A stretch of DNA of 5,232 nucleotides from Dehalococcoidia bacterium (GTDB lineage: Bacteria > Chloroflexota > Dehalococcoidia > Dehalococcoidales > UBA1222). The notes beneath the pieces were generated by a model, which worked only from the letters and a program-made list of their open reading frames with translations, did not search any database and was not told the origin of the DNA. Shown piece by piece: positions 2,562 through 5,232 of this stretch (its first letter is position 1; every line of letters begins with the position of its first letter). The position numbers and the translations under genes were made by a program. Location: positions 1 through 5,232 of the forward strand of contig WQTJ01000074.1 of the NCBI GenBank assembly GCA_009786345.1, written 5' to 3'.

Positions 2562-5232
2562 ATGCTTAAATACCGAACAGTGGATACTTTCATAGGTTTG
2601 GATATCGGCTCAGTCAATGTCAAAGCCTGCCTAATTGCAGCAGATGGCACACTCATACATAAAGTCAGCGTCCGCATCACAAGCAATGCAGAAGCGGCAA
2701 CCAATACAGCCATCATGCAACTTGATGGGTGGGATAAAGCCAAAGGTTTGGGGATTTCCGGTTCAGGGCGTACGCTGATAAACCATCCTGACACAGCAAT
2801 TTTCACGTCACCTCTGGCACTGGCCACCGGAGTGTTACAAGACCATCCCGATACACGCAGCATCATACAGCTTGGCGGTCATAATACGCTCATCGTGCAG
2901 CTTGAAGACGGTCTGAATAAGCCATGGAAAATAGCTTCCAATCCGCTATGCGCCGCCGGTACGGGGCGCTTCATTGAGCAACAGGCTTATCGGCTAGGGC
3001 TCAGTCTAGAAGACTTTTCGCGCTTGGCACTTGAACATAACGGCACAGCGCCCCGTATTGCTGCCCGCTGCAGTGTTTTCGCCAAAAGCGACCTCATTCA
3101 TTTACAACAGAAAGGTGTGGCATTACCAACTATGCTCTATGCCCTATGCCAGTCTGTAGCACGCATGGTAACAGCACTCAATCCTGGTACTTTCAGCGAA
3201 CCGCTGTATTTAGCCGGGGGGTTGGCCAACAGCCAAGCTATCGTACGCGCACTAGAGGAAGCTATATCCGAGAAAAACAGCCATGCTGTTACCATAAATA
3301 TTGCGCCAAATCCTGATTTCAGCGAAGCCTATGGCGTTGCATTGCTGGCTCGCCACCAGCCTGCACCCATTCCGCATTTTCCTCTATCAAATCATACTGT
3401 GCAGCAATATTTCCATTTACCTCCACTGCCTCAAGAACAAGGCGAATACATTCTGCCCACCATCCCAGCAATTAAATCATCTATTGATGGATATCTCGGT
3501 GTAGATATTGGTTCAACCAGTACCAAGGCAGTCATAATGGATGCCAGCGGCAAAAACGTGCTTGCAAAAAACTATATCATGACCTCAGGGCGCCCGATAG
3601 ATGCCGTACGTCAGCTGCTTCGTAACCTGATGGAGCATGGTGCTAACATGGTAAACATACTTGGAGTTGGTGTGACCGGTTCCGGGCGTTACCTTGTAGG
3701 ACATTTCATCGGAGCCGACTTGGTGAAAAACGAAATCACCGCGCAAACACGCTGCGCAACCGAAATAGACCCCTATGCTGACATCATTGAAATCGGTGGG
3801 CAGGACTCAAAGTTGGTACTAAAACGCAAAGGGATAGTTGTAGATTACCAGATGAATAAAGCCTGTGCGGCAGGTACAGGCAGTTTTATTGACGAACTGG
3901 CTGAAATGTTGGGGATTAAAGTGACCAACGGCAATTTTGCCAAACTGGCTTTTCGTGCGCCTTATACCATTGACTTAGGCACGCGCTGCGCTGCTTTCAT
4001 AGGTCAATCAGTAGCACTGGCACAACAAGAAGGGGCCCCGCTGGAAGTCATCGTCGCTAGTTTGTCCGGTTCTATCGCTAAAAATTATTTATCTAAAGTA
4101 GTAGGCCACCGCAAGCTGGGAAATAAAGTAATCCTCACTGGTGCCGTATTCTACAATGAGGCGGTAGTAGCCGCTTTCCGTGAGCAATTAGGTAACAGGA
4201 TTGTTAATGTAGCTCCGCATCGCGAGGTATCAGGCGCCATTGGCGCAGCGTTACTGGCCCGCGAGAATCAAATAGGCAAACCCAGTAATTTTAAGGGCTT
4301 TCAACAGATAATCAACCAGCCTTGTGAGTTAAAAACTTTTGTATGCCAATCATGCGATAACAACTGTACTATTACACGCATGGCATTAGACGATGGGAAA
4401 GCTACGTATTACGGCAGCCGTTGCGACCGTTATGACAGCCTCAGCACCACAAAAAAACAACTTACAGCCTTTGATGAGCGTGAAAAGCTGCTGTTAGCGA
4501 ATTACAAAGAAGGAGCTGGGTACGGACCACTTGTCGGACTGCCACGTGCTCTTTTCACTTACGATTTCGCGCCGCTACTCATCGGCTTTCTTAACGCACT
4601 GGATGCCCGCGTGCTAATTTCCGGTAAAACGACCGCATCCATCATGGCGAAAGCCTCTGAGTTGGCTTACAGCGACAGTTGTTTCCCGTTAAAATTAATG
4701 CACGGGCATGTTGACAACTTACAAGACAAATGCGACTTCATACTATATCCATCAGCTGTACGCATCGGGCGCAAAGAAGGCGACCGCAATCAGAAGTATT
4801 CTTGCCCGTTAGTACAGGCAGCGCCTTTCATAGTGCGTCAAGTGCTAAAACTGGGAAATAAGATGGTTGCGCCTCTACTGGATTTCAGCCTTGGAGATAC
4901 TGACGTTATCACCAATCTGTCCCAAGCGGCCGTTGACATGGGTTTCAACCGTAAGCTTGGCAGAAAAGCAGCATATGCTGGTATTGCCGCACAAAACGCT
5001 TTCTATAATGCCAGAGAAAACTCCGGCACCAACTTGCTGGAAAGCCTACGCCGAAGCGGACAACTTGGCATCGTGATACTTTCACGTGCTTACATGGCAC
5101 AGGATGCGGGAGCCAACTTGGGCATTGCCGAAACATTAGCCAATTTGGGAGTAGTTCCCATTCCATTGGATTTTCTACCGCTTGATAGCATAAACATTGA
5201 CGAGTACTCAGACAGGCCATACTGGTCATACG
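2562..5232 (+). CDS. Tandem BadF/BcrA/HgdC-type ASKHA ATPase (acyl-CoA dehydratase activase) fused to a DUF2229 region, 3' end cut by window edge
   Basis: The 890 visible codons are uninterrupted; no stop is reached. Family members use ATP to push a low-potential electron from a [4Fe-4S] cluster into 2-hydroxyacyl-CoA dehydratases, benzoyl-CoA reductases or double-cubane-cluster proteins.

Domain 1 (about 9-265) has DIGSVNVKA (14-22), GISGSGR (64-70), a divergent LGGHNTL (104-110), CAAGTG (Cys130), ARCSVFAKS (Cys170) and LAGG (217-220). Domain 2 (about 310-568) has DIGSTSTKA (315-323), GVTGSGR (370-376), intact IGGQDSK (411-417), CAAGTG (Cys435) and TRCAAF (Cys476). A linker carries Cys595, Cys598, Cys602 and Cys621. 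A DUF2229-like part starts near 658 (GLPRALFTYDFAP), with DSCFPLKLMHGHV (Cys707), SCPLVQ (Cys748) and VPIPLDFLPLDS.

The ATG at 2562 has only a weak CAGG upstream; GTG 2580 is an alternative. Long homologues often exceed 1,000 residues. The physiological substrate is unknown. Confidence 0.92.
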   Translation, partial: MLKYRTVDTFIGLDIGSVNVKACLIAADGTLIHKVSVRITSNAEAATNTAIMQLDGWDKAKGLGISGSGRTLINHPDTAIFTSPLALATGVLQDHPDTRSIIQLGGHNTLIVQLEDGLNKPWKIASNPLCAAGTGRFIEQQAYRLGLSLEDFSRLALEHNGTAPRIAARCSVFAKSDLIHLQQKGVALPTMLYALCQSVARMVTALNPGTFSEPLYLAGGLANSQAIVRALEEAISEKNSHAVTINIAPNPDFSEAYGVALLARHQPAPIPHFPLSNHTVQQYFHLPPLPQEQGEYILPTIPAIKSSIDGYLGVDIGSTSTKAVIMDASGKNVLAKNYIMTSGRPIDAVRQLLRNLMEHGANMVNILGVGVTGSGRYLVGHFIGADLVKNEITAQTRCATEIDPYADIIEIGGQDSKLVLKRKGIVVDYQMNKACAAGTGSFIDELAEMLGIKVTNGNFAKLAFRAPYTIDLGTRCAAFIGQSVALAQQEGAPLEVIVASLSGSIAKNYLSKVVGHRKLGNKVILTGAVFYNEAVVAAFREQLGNRIVNVAPHREVSGAIGAALLARENQIGKPSNFKGFQQIINQPCELKTFVCQSCDNNCTITRMALDDGKATYYGSRCDRYDSLSTTKKQLTAFDEREKLLLANYKEGAGYGPLVGLPRALFTYDFAPLLIGFLNALDARVLISGKTTASIMAKASELAYSDSCFPLKLMHGHVDNLQDKCDFILYPSAVRIGRKEGDRNQKYSCPLVQAAPFIVRQVLKLGNKMVAPLLDFSLGDTDVITNLSQAAVDMGFNRKLGRKAAYAGIAAQNAFYNARENSGTNLLESLRRSGQLGIVILSRAYMAQDAGANLGIAETLANLGVVPIPLDFLPLDSINIDEYSDRPYWSY

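Noticed and set aside
2320..2866. Minus-strand frames (2320-2559 and 2507-2866) over the activase start
   Set aside because: They oppose the 61-residue gene and the ASKHA domain 1 coding sequence and show no family motif.
4034..4041. GGGGCCCC palindrome inside the activase gene
   Set aside because: It encodes ordinary residues (EGAPLE) in ATPase domain 2 and an 8-bp palindrome is expected by chance in a region this long.
4945..5229. Minus-strand frame of 94 codons at the right edge
   Set aside because: It is antisense to the DUF2229 coding region, which stays open and matches its family in the plus frame.
1..5232. CRISPR array, tRNA, rRNA or insertion sequence
   Set aside because: No regularly spaced repeats, cloverleaf-like sequence, rRNA-like stretch, transposase motif or terminal inverted repeats were seen on reading both strands.

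Overview
The window looks like a piece of a bacterial chromosome, moderately AT-rich, from an organism with anaerobic or Fe-S-rich metabolism. The style of the IspH N-terminus (GFCMGVRRAVD, then ETLGALVHNQQV) and of TatA (MPFRLGPTE) recalls Chloroflexota, perhaps Dehalococcoidia. This is an impression from remembered family sequences; no search was run.

Layout from left to right: (1) the first 60 codons of ispH on the minus strand, running off the left edge. (2) A divergent intergenic region (181-438) with a 23-bp near-perfect palindrome on the ispH side and a sigma70-like promoter for tatA. (3) tatA (439-642, plus), encoding a short Tat translocase pore subunit. (4) A promoter and a small cysteine-rich, probably metal-binding protein of unknown function (825-1064), followed by a plausible intrinsic terminator. 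(5) nadA (1152-2063), quinolinate synthase with all three [4Fe-4S] cysteine ligands. (6) A hairpin- and palindrome-rich spacer, then a 61-residue protein with two predicted membrane helices (2219-2404). (7) A long reading frame, open from 2562 to the right edge (890 codons, no stop reached). It encodes two complete BadF/BcrA/HgdC-type ASKHA ATPase domains in tandem, a cysteine-rich linker and a DUF2229 / 2-hydroxyacyl-CoA dehydratase-like region.

The genes do not form one obvious pathway. All plus-strand genes are separated by roughly 90-180 bp, and several have their own promoter- or terminator-like signals, so they are more likely separate transcription units than one operon. A shared theme is iron-sulfur chemistry: IspH and NadA are [4Fe-4S] enzymes, and the large activase should bind a cluster between its two ATPase domains.

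The most interesting object is that activase. Both ATPase copies keep the cluster-ligand cysteines, so one chain could form the cluster-bridged dimer that needs two subunits in HgdC. The first copy, however, has a degenerate GGQDSK motif (GGHNTL). The chain then adds a four-cysteine linker and an acceptor-like domain. No classical dehydratase or benzoyl-CoA reductase partner gene is visible, and the true substrate is unknown.
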